A DNA stretch of 38,444 nucleotides, from assembly GCF_000482485.1 (NCBI RefSeq), contig NZ_KI519436.1:68392-106835 (forward strand), given 5' to 3'. Shown here piece after piece: positions 1 through 9,299 of this stretch. Both the position numbers and the translations under genes were made by a program. Source of the stretch: Paucisalibacillus globulus DSM 18846. Its GTDB lineage: Bacteria > Bacillota > Bacilli > Bacillales > Amphibacillaceae. The notes under the pieces were generated by a model. That model did no database searches. It was not told where the DNA came from and saw only the letters and a list, made by a program, of their open reading frames with translations. Numbering within the stretch: the first letter of the stretch is position 1; every line of letters starts with the position of its first letter.

Positions 1-116
1 GCCAGAAAAAGAAAATATCCGCCGTAGCGCAGGAATATCAGCCGAAAAAAGAAAATATCCGCCGTAGCGCAGGAATATCGGCCATTCCGTGAAAATATCA
101 GCCAAAAACTCGTACA
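1..116. repeat. 20/40-bp interspersed repeat array, left copy (family A)
   Basis: The core ATC(A/C/G)GCC recurs every 20 bp exactly, ending at positions 3, 23, 43, 63, 83 and 103. The spacers alternate between an A-rich type (GAAAAAA) and a GC-containing type (GTAGCGCAG), giving a 40-bp composite period. The array runs off the left edge of the window, so its full length is unknown. It begins within about 15 bases of the stop codon of the ABC ATPase gene on the minus strand, and no ordinary hairpin terminator lies between them. The same family, in the same orientation, closes the window at 38211-38444. No function is known to me. Confidence 0.85.
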
Positions 117-119
117 GAG

Positions 120-1127
120 TTAAGTATATAAATGACAAGCTACAAGATGCTCATCATTTTCAGGCCTCTTAAGTTCAGGCCTTTCAACAGAACACCGGTC
201 ATGTACCAAAGGGCATCTAGTACGGAATGGACAGCCTGTTGGTGGATTAACCGGACTTGGTAAATCTCCTGTTATGCGAATTTTTTCTCGTTCTTGCTTG
301 TTATCCTCTATATCGATTATCGGAATGGAGGCTAGTAGACCTTGTGTATATGGGTGTAGGGCATTTTCATATAGCGCCTTTTTTGGAGCAATTTCAACAA
401 TGCGTCCAAGATACATGACGGCGATTCGGTCACTGATATGTTTGACAACGCTTAAGTCATGAGCAATAAAAATATAGGTTAAGGAAAGTTCGTCTTGTAG
501 ATCCTTCATTAAATTTAGTACTTGTGCTTGTATGGAAACATCTAATGCCGATACAGGTTCATCACAAATAACTAACTGCGGGTTGATGATCAACGCCCTT
601 GCGATACTAATCCGTTGCCTTTGCCCCCCGGAAAATTCATGTGGATACTTAAGTCGATCACCAGCCCGTAGTCCAACATGCTCCATAATTGCAACAGCTT
701 TTTCTTTTCGATCTTTTTTTGAAAGATTTGTTTGCACAAGTAGTGGCTCCTCGATTAATTCAGCCACACTCATCTTCGAATTGAGAGAACCAAATGGATC
801 CTGGAAAACCATCTGCATATCACGTCTATAAGGTCTTACTTGCCTTTGTTTCAATTTGGAGATTTCATCTCCATTAAAATAAATTTCACCTTCCGTTGGA
901 TCAAGTAAACGTAAAATAACGCGGCCTAATGTTGATTTTCCAGAACCTGATTCACCAACAATTCCTAATGTTTCTCCTTTATAAACTGAAAAAGAAATAT
1001 CATCTACAGCTTTTAAATGGGCAACTGTTCGTTTTAAAATCCCTCCTTTAATTGGAAAATATTTTTTTATATGGTGAACGTCTAGGAGTGTATTCTCTTT
1101 TGCTTTTTTTTGTACGAGTCTAGTCAT
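120..1127 (-). CDS. Oligopeptide/dipeptide ABC transporter ATP-binding protein, DppF/OppF type
   Basis: This 335-residue protein is the second ATPase of a peptide-type ABC importer; it hydrolyses ATP on the cytoplasmic face of the permease pair. It has Walker A (GESGSGKST, about residues 59-67), a Q-loop, the signature [14 protein letters not shown], Walker B ending CDEP, and the C-terminal oligo_HPY extension with the Cys pattern CPFRTRCPL, which is typical of Opp/Dpp ATPases. The ATG at 1127 has an AGGAGG seven bases upstream and overlaps the stop of the preceding ATPase gene by 4 bp, so the two are translationally coupled. Length is normal for the family. The substrate (peptide, nickel or other) cannot be read from the ATPase. 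No permease gene adjoins it within the window. Confidence 0.93.
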   Translation of the reverse strand: MTRLVQKKAKENTLLDVHHIKKYFPIKGGILKRTVAHLKAVDDISFSVYKGETLGIVGESGSGKSTLGRVILRLLDPTEGEIYFNGDEISKLKQRQVRPYRRDMQMVFQDPFGSLNSKMSVAELIEEPLLVQTNLSKKDRKEKAVAIMEHVGLRAGDRLKYPHEFSGGQRQRISIARALIINPQLVICDEPVSALDVSIQAQVLNLMKDLQDELSLTYIFIAHDLSVVKHISDRIAVMYLGRIVEIAPKKALYENALHPYTQGLLASIPIIDIEDNKQEREKIRITGDLPSPVNPPTGCPFRTRCPLVHDRCSVERPELKRPENDEHLVACHLYT

Positions 1128-2110
1128 TTTATGTCCTCCTTTTCATGAAGATAGCAGCGAACAGTATGATTATCATTAATTTGATAAAGAGGTGGATTTG
1201 TTTGCTTACATTTTTCCATCGCAAACGGGCAACGATCATAAAAGCGACAACCACTAGGAAGGTCATATGCTGGAGGAACAGTACCTTTAATTGTTCCTAG
1301 ACGGTCAACATCTTCTTTAAGATTTGGTAAGCTCTCAAGTAGTCCTTTTGTATAAGGGTGTTCCGTAGTGCGGAGTAATTCCTTCGCTTTAGCTTCTTCC
1401 ACTACTTGCCCTCCATACATGACAATAATTCGGTCTGCATATTCTGATACAACCCCAAGGTCGTGGGTGATTAGTAGTAGTGCCATATTAAATTTTTCTT
1501 TCATCTCAACCATCAAATCAAGAATTTGTGCTTGGATGGTGACATCTAATGCTGTTGTTGGCTCATCGGCAATAAGTAGCTTCGGATTGCAGGAAATTGC
1601 CATGGCAATCATAGCGCGTTGACGCATTCCACCAGAAAGCTGGTGGGGGTATTCATTAACTACTTCCTCTGCCCTAGATATTCCAACTGTTTTTAATAGG
1701 TTAATAGCTTCAATTTTTGCTTGTTTCTTTTCCATCTTTCTATGTTTACGGAGCATCTCTACAATTTGATTGCCGATAGTAAAAACAGGGTTTAATGCTG
1801 TCATGGGTTCCTGAAAAATCATGGCAATCTCATTTCCTCTAAGTTTTGTCATTTGTTTAGAGGGTAGATTGGAAATTTCCTTATCATGTAAATGTATACT
1901 TCCCTCTACGACTTTTCCTGGTTTTTCAATTAATTGCATGATAGATAAAGCGGTTATACTTTTTCCACTGCCAGATTCACCAACAATTGCGACTGTTTCA
2001 CCGGGTGATACGGTAAAGGAAACACCATCAACAGCTTTCGCGACTCTATTTTTATCTAAATAAAAGTGAGTTTTTAATTGATTAACAGATAGAAGGGGGG
2101 GCTTTTTCAT
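1124..2110 (-). CDS. Oligopeptide/dipeptide ABC transporter ATP-binding protein, DppD/OppD type
   Basis: This is the first ATPase of the peptide-type ABC pair, 328 residues from the start chosen here. Walker A (GESGSGKS), signature LSGGMRQRAMIAMAI, Walker B (LLIADEPTTALD), H-loop (LLLITHDLG) and a C-terminal oligo_HPY region (SGCRFYDRCPF) are all present. The frame stays open up to an ATG at 2191, but the ATG at 2110 (MKKPPLLSVNQ) has a GGAG eight bases upstream and matches the usual family N-terminus, so I use it. It is the leading gene of a two-gene unit with the DppF-type ATPase, with which it overlaps by ATGA. The gene upstream is divergent (amidase). Permeases and binding protein are missing here and must lie elsewhere if the system is complete. 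Confidence 0.92.
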   Translation of the reverse strand: MKKPPLLSVNQLKTHFYLDKNRVAKAVDGVSFTVSPGETVAIVGESGSGKSITALSIMQLIEKPGKVVEGSIHLHDKEISNLPSKQMTKLRGNEIAMIFQEPMTALNPVFTIGNQIVEMLRKHRKMEKKQAKIEAINLLKTVGISRAEEVVNEYPHQLSGGMRQRAMIAMAISCNPKLLIADEPTTALDVTIQAQILDLMVEMKEKFNMALLLITHDLGVVSEYADRIIVMYGGQVVEEAKAKELLRTTEHPYTKGLLESLPNLKEDVDRLGTIKGTVPPAYDLPSGCRFYDRCPFAMEKCKQTNPPLYQINDNHTVRCYLHEKEDIK

Positions 2111-2333
2111 AACGGACACTCCATTTTCTATTGATTTTAGGAATGAATTATATTCATAACATAGTATGATAGGTCGTTTTATATTATTCATACTTAAATA
2201 GGAAATGGGGCTTGTACATTAGAGTCTTAAGTAGAGGGATAGGAGATTAGGCTTGTAAATGGACTTTTATTTTTAACATGGTAAACTGAGTTTGGTATTA
2301 GAATTGGACAATATAGGAATATGAGGTGTGAAG

Positions 2334-3863
2334 ATGGATCTGCGTACTTTTGTAACATTTGATGCAACAGAAATGGCTGATTTAGTTAAGAAAAAAGAAG
2401 TAACACCAAAGGAGTTAGTTTCCTTAAGCTATGACCAACTGGAAAAGGTTAATCCAACTTTAAATGCCGTCATTCATGACCGGAAAGAGAAGGCTTTACA
2501 AGAAGCTGAGAATATTAAAGTAGGGGAGACTGGTTATGCAGGAGTTCCCTTCTTGCTCAAAAACATATCACAAGCATTAAAGGGTGAGCCGATTACATCT
2601 GGCTCAAGATTATTACGTTCCAATTTCGCTAAACGGAGTTCTAATTTAGTAAATAAGCTAGAGCAGACTGGATTTTTATTTCTTGGTCATACCAATACAC
2701 CTGAGTTTGGTTTGAAAAATATTTCTGAACCAGTACTGTATGGACCATCAAGAAATCCGTGGAATATAAATCACTCCCCAGGTGGGTCAAGTGGTGGTAC
2801 TGCAGCTGCAATTGCTGCCGGAGTTGTGCCAATGGCAGGTGCTAGTGATGGTGGAGGTTCTATTCGTATTCCAGCATCATTTTCAAGTTTATTTGGCTTA
2901 AAACCAACTAGAGGACGTACACCTGTTGGACCGGGAGTTGGTCGTCAATGGCAAGGCGCATCGATTGACTTTGCATTGTCTAGAACGGTTCGAGACAGTG
3001 CAGCATTAATGGATATTTTACAAGTTGTGCAACCGGAAGCAGCATTTCAGGTACCGCCTTTTCAAGCTAGCTATGCAGAGGAAATGAATCAGCCATTTGA
3101 AAAACCGTTGAGAATTGCCTTTACAACGGAATCGCCTGTAGGAACTCCAGTTTCAGAGGATGCAAAACGTGCTGTCATGCAAGTCATTTCTTGGTTAGAG
3201 GATGCGGGACATCATGTGGAAGAAAAAAGTAATGGTGTTGATGGTACCCAGCTAATGCGGAACTATTATTTAATGAATAGTGGAGAAATGTCCTCTGTAA
3301 TAGTGGGATTGGAAGCGGCATTTGGAAGGAAAATGACTGCGGATGATATGGAAATTGAGTCATGGTTATTAAATGTAGCGGGTAGGTCTGTAACAGCTGC
3401 AGAATTTACAACAAGTCTTTCTTCATGGGACACTGCGGCAGAACAAATGGCTATGTTACATCAAGAGTATGACTTCTATATAACACCAGCGACAGCTTAT
3501 ACAGCTCCAAAAGTTGGTGAATTAACTCATTCTGAGGAAAGTCAATTAGAGCTTCGCGAACGAGTAGAGAAGTTGGATAAGCAGGGGCAACAAGATTTAA
3601 TTTATGAAATGTTCTTGCCAAGTCTAACGTATACACCGTTCACTCAATTAGCTAATTTAACAGGGCAACCAGCAGTATCGTTACCAGTATACTTATCAGA
3701 ACATGGCCTACCTTTAGGTGTACAAGTCATGGCATCTAAAGGCGAAGAACATCGTTTACTTCAGTTGGCTTACCAGCTGGAACAGTCTTCCCTTTGGATT
3801 GATATTATGAAGAATCCTTACTTAAAAGAGTTTATTACAGAGGGACAAGCTCCTCGTATTTAA
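2334..3863 (+). CDS. Amidase-signature family hydrolase
   Basis: This is an amidase signature (AS) enzyme of about 509 residues, a cytoplasmic hydrolase of amide bonds (GatA / acetamidase / nylon-amidase superfamily). The Ser-cisSer-Lys triad is visible: Lys in PFLLKN, the glycine/serine-rich stretch [16 protein letters not shown], and the nucleophile Ser in [11 protein letters not shown]. It is not GatA itself, because no gatC or gatB lies nearby. The frame also opens at a GTG at 2328. I prefer the ATG at 2334 because GAGGTG (2323-2328) sits at ideal spacing for it. The gene stands alone, divergent from the peptide-ABC ATPases, and is followed by a hairpin. The substrate is not predictable; AS enzymes near peptide transporters sometimes act on imported amides. 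Confidence 0.9.
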   Translation: MDLRTFVTFDATEMADLVKKKEVTPKELVSLSYDQLEKVNPTLNAVIHDRKEKALQEAENIKVGETGYAGVPFLLKNISQALKGEPITSGSRLLRSNFAKRSSNLVNKLEQTGFLFLGHTNTPEFGLKNISEPVLYGPSRNPWNINHSPGGSSGGTAAAIAAGVVPMAGASDGGGSIRIPASFSSLFGLKPTRGRTPVGPGVGRQWQGASIDFALSRTVRDSAALMDILQVVQPEAAFQVPPFQASYAEEMNQPFEKPLRIAFTTESPVGTPVSEDAKRAVMQVISWLEDAGHHVEEKSNGVDGTQLMRNYYLMNSGEMSSVIVGLEAAFGRKMTADDMEIESWLLNVAGRSVTAAEFTTSLSSWDTAAEQMAMLHQEYDFYITPATAYTAPKVGELTHSEESQLELRERVEKLDKQGQQDLIYEMFLPSLTYTPFTQLANLTGQPAVSLPVYLSEHGLPLGVQVMASKGEEHRLLQLAYQLEQSSLWIDIMKNPYLKEFITEGQAPRI

Positions 3864-3873
3864 CTAGTGAATT

Positions 3874-3912
3874 GGACAGATGCTCTATAACAATGGGCGG
3901 CTGTCCTTTTTT
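3874..3912 (+). terminator. Rho-independent terminator after amidase
   Basis: GGACAG and CTGTCC arms (3874-3879 and 3901-3906) are followed by a T-rich run. The stem is short and the loop long, so this is a modest terminator. Confidence 0.55.
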
Positions 3913-4081
3913 ATCATCAACTTTTCGATCATAATTACTTTTTAATAAAATCATATTACTTTCCCTAATCATGTTTAGGACGTCCCTGAAAACGTGTATA
4001 TAGTTAAAACAGCATCAAAAGTATGGTAAAATAATGCCATTTTATAAGTTTAAAAGATGAATTATAAGAAAATAATGTATA

Positions 4082-4110
4082 TTAAGTAACCTTTTACTAA
4101 ATGGTATAAT
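4082..4110 (+). promoter_or_regulatory. Candidate sigma-A promoter for the MoxR operon
   Basis: A perfect TATAAT lies at 4105-4110, with TTAAGT 17 bp upstream as a weak -35. It lies 50 bp ahead of the MoxR start. Nothing else is evident in the AT-rich 3913-4160 interval. Confidence 0.4.
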
Positions 4111-4160
4111 TTTAGTATAGTTAAAGAGTAATAGTAATTTAAGCGGAGGGGCGTAAGTAG

Positions 4161-5117
4161 ATGCAGGAGACAATGGTTTATAATGAAAAGATTTCAAGTG
4201 TAATTGATAATATTAATAAAGTAATGATTGGAAAAGAAGACGTCGCTATATTAAGTTTGGTTGCATTACTTGCTGAAGGGCACGTTTTATTAGAGGATGT
4301 CCCTGGTGTCGGTAAGACAATGTTAGTACGCACACTTGCTAAATCATTAGATTGTGATTTTAAGAGAATCCAATTTACCCCAGATCTTTTACCTTCTGAT
4401 GTAACTGGTGTTTCTATTTATAATCCGAAAGAGATGGAATTTGAATTCCGTGGTGGCCCAATCTTTGGAAATATCGTGTTAGCGGATGAAATCAACCGAA
4501 CTTCACCAAAGACACAATCAGCTTTACTAGAGGGAATGGAAGAGAAAAGTGTAACGGTTGATGGAGATACGATTCCTCTTCAGAAACCCTTTTTTGTAAT
4601 GGCTACTCAAAACCCGATTGAATATGAAGGAACATATCCACTACCAGAAGCTCAGCTTGACCGATTTATTTTAAAACTAACGATGGGATATCCATCATTA
4701 GCAGATGAATTGGAAATGCTAGAGAGAACATCTAAAGAACACCCCATCGAAAGCCTTTCATCAGTCATGACTAAAGAAGAGTTAGTGTTAATCCAAAAGG
4801 AAGTTCGAAATGTTTATATAGAAAAAAATGTACAGCAATATATTGTTAATCTAGTTAGAGAAACAAGAAATCATGAATCTATTTTCTTAGGAGTTAGCCC
4901 ACGTGGTTCCATTGCATTAATGAAAGCTGCAAAGGCCTTTGCCTATATTAAGGGACGTGATTTTGTGCTTCCGGATGATGTGAAATATTTAGCTCCGTTT
5001 GTATTAACACATCGAATCATTCTCACTAGTGAGGCAAAATATGATGGTAAAACAGCAAAACAAATCGTGGAGCAGGTAGTTAAACAAACATTTGTACCAA
5101 TTCGAAAGGAATTTTAG
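4161..5117 (+). CDS. MoxR-family AAA+ ATPase
   Basis: This is a 318-residue MoxR-type AAA+ ATPase, thought to act as a chaperone assembling or activating partner complexes. Walker A (VPGVGKT, about residues 47-53), Walker B (LADE, 107-110) and sensor 1 (MATQNP, 148-153) are intact, followed by the AAA lid domain. The start has GGAGGGG nine to ten bases upstream. The next gene (DUF58) begins 6 bp after the stop, and the transglutaminase-like gene overlaps that one by 4 bp. This three-gene order is the standard MoxR-DUF58-TGase neighbourhood. In B. subtilis the equivalents (yeaC-yeaD-yebA) also precede guaA. The client process is unknown. Confidence 0.93.
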   Translation: MQETMVYNEKISSVIDNINKVMIGKEDVAILSLVALLAEGHVLLEDVPGVGKTMLVRTLAKSLDCDFKRIQFTPDLLPSDVTGVSIYNPKEMEFEFRGGPIFGNIVLADEINRTSPKTQSALLEGMEEKSVTVDGDTIPLQKPFFVMATQNPIEYEGTYPLPEAQLDRFILKLTMGYPSLADELEMLERTSKEHPIESLSSVMTKEELVLIQKEVRNVYIEKNVQQYIVNLVRETRNHESIFLGVSPRGSIALMKAAKAFAYIKGRDFVLPDDVKYLAPFVLTHRIILTSEAKYDGKTAKQIVEQVVKQTFVPIRKEF

Positions 5118-5123
5118 AGTCTT

Positions 5124-6389
5124 ATGAAGACGTTCCGTTTTGTACGTAATGTTATTTTTGTCTTACTACTATTTGCAATACTTTTTTCCTATGCCATGTT
5201 TCAAGGTGGATTTACAAGCTGGTTTTTATTTTATAGTTTCCTGCCAATCTTTCTATACCTATTAGGATTTTCCTTATATCCAATTTCAAAGTGGAAAGTA
5301 GAGAGAAGGCTGCAAAAACATGTCGTTGCAACAGGTGACAAGGTAAGGGTTTCTATTCAAGTAAATCGTAGAATTCCTTTTCCGATATATTATTGTATTG
5401 TAGATGAAGTTTTTCCAGAAACATTGAATCGTGTTGACTCAAGACAGGCCAAATATCAGTATCTAGATCAACCGAATAAGCTTTATAAAAGCCGCAATGT
5501 AAAAAAGATGATATTCCCTTGGTTTAAAAGAAGATTTGAGATTTCTTATGAACTTGACCAGCTTCCAAGGGGAAAACATATCATCCCTGCTATTCGAATG
5601 AAAACAGGTGATATATTTGGGCTTATCAAAAAGGTTCATGTTTATTCTGCAGGAAGTGAGTTAATTGTTTATCCAGTGGAAAGGTCTATTCATTTGGTAG
5701 AAAAAATGAATAGCTATGAACAGGGGTCCATTTCTTCATTTGCAATGAACTTGAAGAATACGAATGTTGCGACGGGAGTTCGCGAATATATGCCAGGGGA
5801 TAAGTTTTCTTGGATTGATTGGAAACAAACAGCAAAGAAAAATGATGTGATGACCAAAGAATTCGAACAAGAAAAAAGTACCGATACCCTTATTATTCTA
5901 GATAACTGTTACTTTGATGGGATGAATCTATTAGCCTATGAAGCTACAGTTGAGATGGGGATTTCCTTGATGGAGACAATAAGAAAGCAAGCTTCACAAG
6001 TTGGATTTTTATCCATTGGTGAAGATACGGTTTTCTTTCCTGTTAAGCATGATCCAACAAAAATGGAATGGATTCGTAAGCATTTAACACAAGTACAACC
6101 AAGTGGAAGGTACAAATTTTCCCGAAAACTAAAGGAAGAGATGCTTAAAGTACAACATAGCTTTTACGTTGTGTTAATAACGACACATCTTGATGAGGAA
6201 TTGAAAGAATCACTTCAACATGTAAGGTTACGTGAAAAAAAGCTAATGATTATATTTATCCAAGCTGCTAATCGAATTTCAGCTGAGGATCACAGGGTTA
6301 TTCATGGACTTCGCAATGAAGGTATTGGGAATTGTATCTTAACAGAAAAAGAACTAGTTATGGATAAACTTGAGGTGAACACATTATGA
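5124..6389 (+). CDS. DUF58 domain membrane protein (YeaD-like)
   Basis: This 421-residue protein has two N-terminal membrane segments (about residues 9-25 and 32-53), followed by a cytoplasmic DUF58 domain. The DUF58 hallmark is seen near residues 215-250: VREYMPGD, then WIDWKQTAKK, then a VWA-like LIILDN. DUF58 proteins usually partner a MoxR ATPase, encoded here directly upstream with a 6-bp gap. The stop overlaps the start of the transglutaminase-like gene in ATGA. Function is inferred only at the level of a MoxR-dependent envelope-associated complex. Confidence 0.9.
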   Translation: MKTFRFVRNVIFVLLLFAILFSYAMFQGGFTSWFLFYSFLPIFLYLLGFSLYPISKWKVERRLQKHVVATGDKVRVSIQVNRRIPFPIYYCIVDEVFPETLNRVDSRQAKYQYLDQPNKLYKSRNVKKMIFPWFKRRFEISYELDQLPRGKHIIPAIRMKTGDIFGLIKKVHVYSAGSELIVYPVERSIHLVEKMNSYEQGSISSFAMNLKNTNVATGVREYMPGDKFSWIDWKQTAKKNDVMTKEFEQEKSTDTLIILDNCYFDGMNLLAYEATVEMGISLMETIRKQASQVGFLSIGEDTVFFPVKHDPTKMEWIRKHLTQVQPSGRYKFSRKLKEEMLKVQHSFYVVLITTHLDEELKESLQHVRLREKKLMIIFIQAANRISAEDHRVIHGLRNEGIGNCILTEKELVMDKLEVNTL

Positions 6390-8578
6390 GTAGGAAAAGT
6401 AAAACGAATATAACTTTTATCTACACCTCAATATTATATATCGCTGGTCTTTTATTATTTTTGGAGTGGCTATATCCGGTTGATCAAGTAACGGATACTA
6501 CTTATATTGGAATCTTTGTGATTTATACGATTTTTTGTTTTTTTATTAGCGTACTGCAGGTGAAGTGGTGGCTTTCTCTAATCTTAAAAGGGTTTGGTGT
6601 ATTCTTTATTCTGAATGGATTATATTCCTCCTATAGTTTTTGGAGTATTCATTGGTTTACGGAGCTGCTTGCTGATTTTTCTTTTAACCTACAGGCATTA
6701 CTTGACAGACAATGGTTTGATTTATCGAATATGTTTCGAACGCTATTGTTTTTAATCATTATTTGGTTAATGAGTTATTTGATCTATTATTGGTTCGTTC
6801 AAATTAAGCGAGTCATGATATTCAGTGTTTTAACCTTTATCTATATTACGCTATTAGATACCTTTACTGTTTATAATTCTGATTGGGCCATTTTCCGTAC
6901 GTTTATTATTGCGTTCTTAGCTTTGGGAATTGCTAACGTTTTAAAAGAAATTCAGAATGAAAGTCTTCAAGCCTATCGATTAAGTACAAGACCATTGTGG
7001 ATCGTTCCCTTAGTAGGAATTGTGTTATTTTCCACTGTTGTTGGATATGCTGCACCGAAGTTAGACCCACAGTGGCCAGATCCTGTTCCATTTTTTGAAA
7101 GTGCGGTAAATGGTAATGGAATTGGAACGGGAGGGGTTATACAAAAGGTTGGATACGGTGAAAATGATTCTACATTAGGTGGATCCTTTGTTCAAGATTA
7201 TACACCTGTATTTAAAGCATTTATGAAAGAAGAAAATTATTTCCGAGTAGAGTCAAAGGATTATTATACTGGTAAGGGATGGGTTAACTCAGAAGAAAGT
7301 GAATATGTAGAGCAAGTGGATGCGAATATCACTTATGAAACTTTTTCTAAGGTAGTTGAATCAGAAACTTCTGAGCTAATGTTAACTTTTGATGATAGGG
7401 CTAATATACCTAAGCTAATATATCCTTATGGAACAAGACGAGTTGTTCCTCCAAGTGAGGATGTATCTCTAATGTTAAATGAGACAAATGGTGAAATACG
7501 AACTGAAGTAGACCATGATGCAGCAAATCTATCAGGTTATAAGATTTACTACGACAGTCCATCCTATTCCATTGATATGATGCAAAAAAGTAGTACACCT
7601 GAAGATGAAGAGTTAGTTAGAAATTATACCCGATTACCTTCTTCTCTTCCTGAAAGGGTTGGGGAATTAGCTCAGGAAATTACGGCTGTTCATGAAAGTC
7701 AGTATGATAAAGTACGTGCCATTGAACGTTATTTTAGCGGAAATGGTTATGTTTATCAGATTGAGAATGTTCCGGTTCCGACAGAAGACCAGGATTATGT
7801 CGATCAATTCTTATTTGATACAAAAGCTGGTTATTGTGACAATTTCTCCACTTCTATGGTCGTCATGCTCCGTAGCTTAGACATTCCTGCGAGATGGGTC
7901 AAAGGATTTACCAGTGGGGAAAAGATTGATGAAAGCGTAAATGAAGATGGCGACGATGTGTATCAAGTGACCAATGCCAATGCACATTCATGGGTTGAAG
8001 TGTACTTTGAAGGTGTTGGTTGGATACCATTTGAACCAACACAAGGGTTTGATGCGCCTAACAATTACGCAATTGATACTCAGGAAGAAGATGATGTGTT
8101 AGAGGCTCCGGAAGCACCAGAAATGCCAGAACAAGAATTTGAGAGACCAGAAAAAGATGTAGAAGAGGCATTTAATCCTAGTGTAGGTGAAAATAATGGT
8201 AAGTTTCAAATCACGATGACACACGGAATCATTCTAGCTGTAATTTTCCTTGGTTTAATTGGTTTATTGATTTGGAAAAGACACCAGTTACGTATCTACT
8301 TCTTAGAAAGAAGAATGCGAAAACGAAGAGATGCTGCAACCTATCAGGATGCATACCACTATATTCTAAAAGTGTTAAAAAATAAAGGATTTGAAAAAGA
8401 CCCTGACCAGACATTAAGGGAATATGCAAATCGAATTGATAACTGGTATGGTTCAAATGAAATGGGAAGATTAACAGCAAATTATGAGAGACTAATTTAC
8501 CAAAATGGTGTAACAAATATAGTTGATGAAGAGATGTCGAATTTATGGAAAAATTTAATTAAAAGGATATTGGGTTGA
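6386..8578 (+). CDS. Transglutaminase-like (DUF3488/DUF4129) membrane protein, YebA-like
   Basis: This is a 730-residue protein with about six N-terminal membrane segments (residues 10-220), an extracytoplasmic transglutaminase-like cysteine-protease-fold domain, one more membrane helix (about 614-632), and a cytoplasmic DUF4129 tail. The catalytic Cys is residue 484 (AGYCDNF) and His is 534 (NAHSWVEV). The third position of the triad reads Glu (550, PFEPT) where many transglutaminase-like proteins carry Asp. The ATG overlaps the DUF58 stop. It is the last gene of the MoxR-DUF58-TGase operon. The -35 box of the guaA promoter overlaps its stop codon. An envelope or peptidoglycan role is plausible but not shown. 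Confidence 0.9.
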   Translation: MSRKSKTNITFIYTSILYIAGLLLFLEWLYPVDQVTDTTYIGIFVIYTIFCFFISVLQVKWWLSLILKGFGVFFILNGLYSSYSFWSIHWFTELLADFSFNLQALLDRQWFDLSNMFRTLLFLIIIWLMSYLIYYWFVQIKRVMIFSVLTFIYITLLDTFTVYNSDWAIFRTFIIAFLALGIANVLKEIQNESLQAYRLSTRPLWIVPLVGIVLFSTVVGYAAPKLDPQWPDPVPFFESAVNGNGIGTGGVIQKVGYGENDSTLGGSFVQDYTPVFKAFMKEENYFRVESKDYYTGKGWVNSEESEYVEQVDANITYETFSKVVESETSELMLTFDDRANIPKLIYPYGTRRVVPPSEDVSLMLNETNGEIRTEVDHDAANLSGYKIYYDSPSYSIDMMQKSSTPEDEELVRNYTRLPSSLPERVGELAQEITAVHESQYDKVRAIERYFSGNGYVYQIENVPVPTEDQDYVDQFLFDTKAGYCDNFSTSMVVMLRSLDIPARWVKGFTSGEKIDESVNEDGDDVYQVTNANAHSWVEVYFEGVGWIPFEPTQGFDAPNNYAIDTQEEDDVLEAPEAPEMPEQEFERPEKDVEEAFNPSVGENNGKFQITMTHGIILAVIFLGLIGLLIWKRHQLRIYFLERRMRKRRDAATYQDAYHYILKVLKNKGFEKDPDQTLREYANRIDNWYGSNEMGRLTANYERLIYQNGVTNIVDEEMSNLWKNLIKRILG

Positions 8579-8604
8579 CGTAAGCTTCCTAACGTTAGTA
8601 AAAT
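8575..8604 (+). promoter_or_regulatory. Sigma-A promoter of the guaA transcript
   Basis: TTGACG (8575-8580) and TAAAAT (8599-8604) are separated by 18 bp. The -35 element overlaps the stop codon of the upstream gene. Transcription would start near 8611, just ahead of the riboswitch. Confidence 0.7.
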
Positions 8605-8631
8605 AGGTTTAACTTTTAATACTCTAACGCT

Positions 8632-8699
8632 TTCGTATATCCTCGATAATACGGTTCGAAAGTCTCTACCGGGGTACCGTAAATACCCTGACTATGAAG
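8632..8699 (+). ncRNA. Guanine-type purine riboswitch (guaA leader)
   Basis: This is a purine aptamer: P1 pairs TTCGTA (8632-8637) with TATGAA (8693-8698), the P2 arm lies around 8643-8660, and P3 is formed by GGGTA/TACCC around an invariant CCGTAAA loop (8677-8683). The specificity base in TGACTATG is C, the guanine-binding form (adenine aptamers have T there). An intrinsic terminator follows immediately, overlapping the 3' side of P1 by two bases. Guanine or hypoxanthine should therefore favour termination and lower guaA expression, which fits GMP synthetase as the target. Confidence 0.93.
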
Positions 8700-8744
8700 G
8701 CGGAATATCTAGATTATATAAATCTGGATTTCTGCCTTTTTTTA
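8697..8744 (+). terminator. Riboswitch expression-platform terminator
   Basis: A long stem pairs AAGGCGGAATATCTAGATT with the region 8721-8738, with one bulge and two G-T pairs, followed by a run of Ts (8737-8743). It starts inside the 3' strand of riboswitch P1, as expected for a transcription-termination switch. Confidence 0.85.
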
Positions 8745-8828
8745 TTTATATTCTGTGTCTTTGCATTGTATAAATTGAGGGTGGAATCCAGGTTTTTTTG
8801 TATAGTTTTTGAAATTAGGCTCAGTAGC

Positions 8829-9299
8829 TATGGAATGCTTCTAAAGGACAGATTCGGTGATTATCTGGATACTCTGTCTAATAGAACGTTTCTAAAGGAC
8901 AGATTCGGTGATTATTTGGATACTCTGTCTAATAGAACGCTTCTAAAGGACAGATTCGGTGATTATCTGGATACTCTGTCTAATAGAACGTTTCTAAAGG
9001 ACAGATTCGGTGATTATCTGGATACTCTGTCTAATAGAACGTTTCTAAAGGACAGATTCGGTGATTATTTGGATACTCTGTCTAATAGAACGCTTCTAAA
9101 GGACAGATTCGGTGATTATCTGGATACTCTGTCTAATAGAATGCTTCTAAAGGACAGAATTGATGATTATTTGGATACTCTGTCTAATAGAATGCTTCTA
9201 AAGGACAGAATTGATGATTATTTGGATACTCTGTCTAATAGAACGGTTCTAAAAGACTGTTTCAAGGATTTTCCGTATATTTTGTCTAATAGCACAGTT
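8829..9299. repeat. 51-bp tandem repeat array in the guaA leader (family B)
   Basis: Eight well-conserved 51-bp units begin at 8841, 8892, 8943, 8994, 9045, 9096, 9147 and 9198. A decayed ninth begins at 9249 and a partial unit lies before 8841. Each conserved unit holds the inverted repeat GACAGA-N20-TCTGTC. Units 7 and 8 share the variant ATTGAT in place of TTCGGT, a sign of local duplication. Because 51 is a multiple of three, one forward frame stays open from 8694 to 9356 (220 codons, a 17-residue peptide repeat). No ribosome site precedes any start in it and its first ATG lies inside the riboswitch, so I do not call it a gene. The array sits between the riboswitch terminator and the guaA ribosome site, so it is transcribed as 5' leader whenever the switch reads through. 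Confidence 0.95.

Noticed and set aside
3987-4000. CcpA (cre) site, TGAAAACGTGTATA
   Set aside because: Matches only part of the palindromic consensus and lacks the second-half C; too weak to call without conservation data.
8841-9299. CRISPR-like array
   Set aside because: The 51-bp units are contiguous with no unique spacers and no cas genes are nearby.
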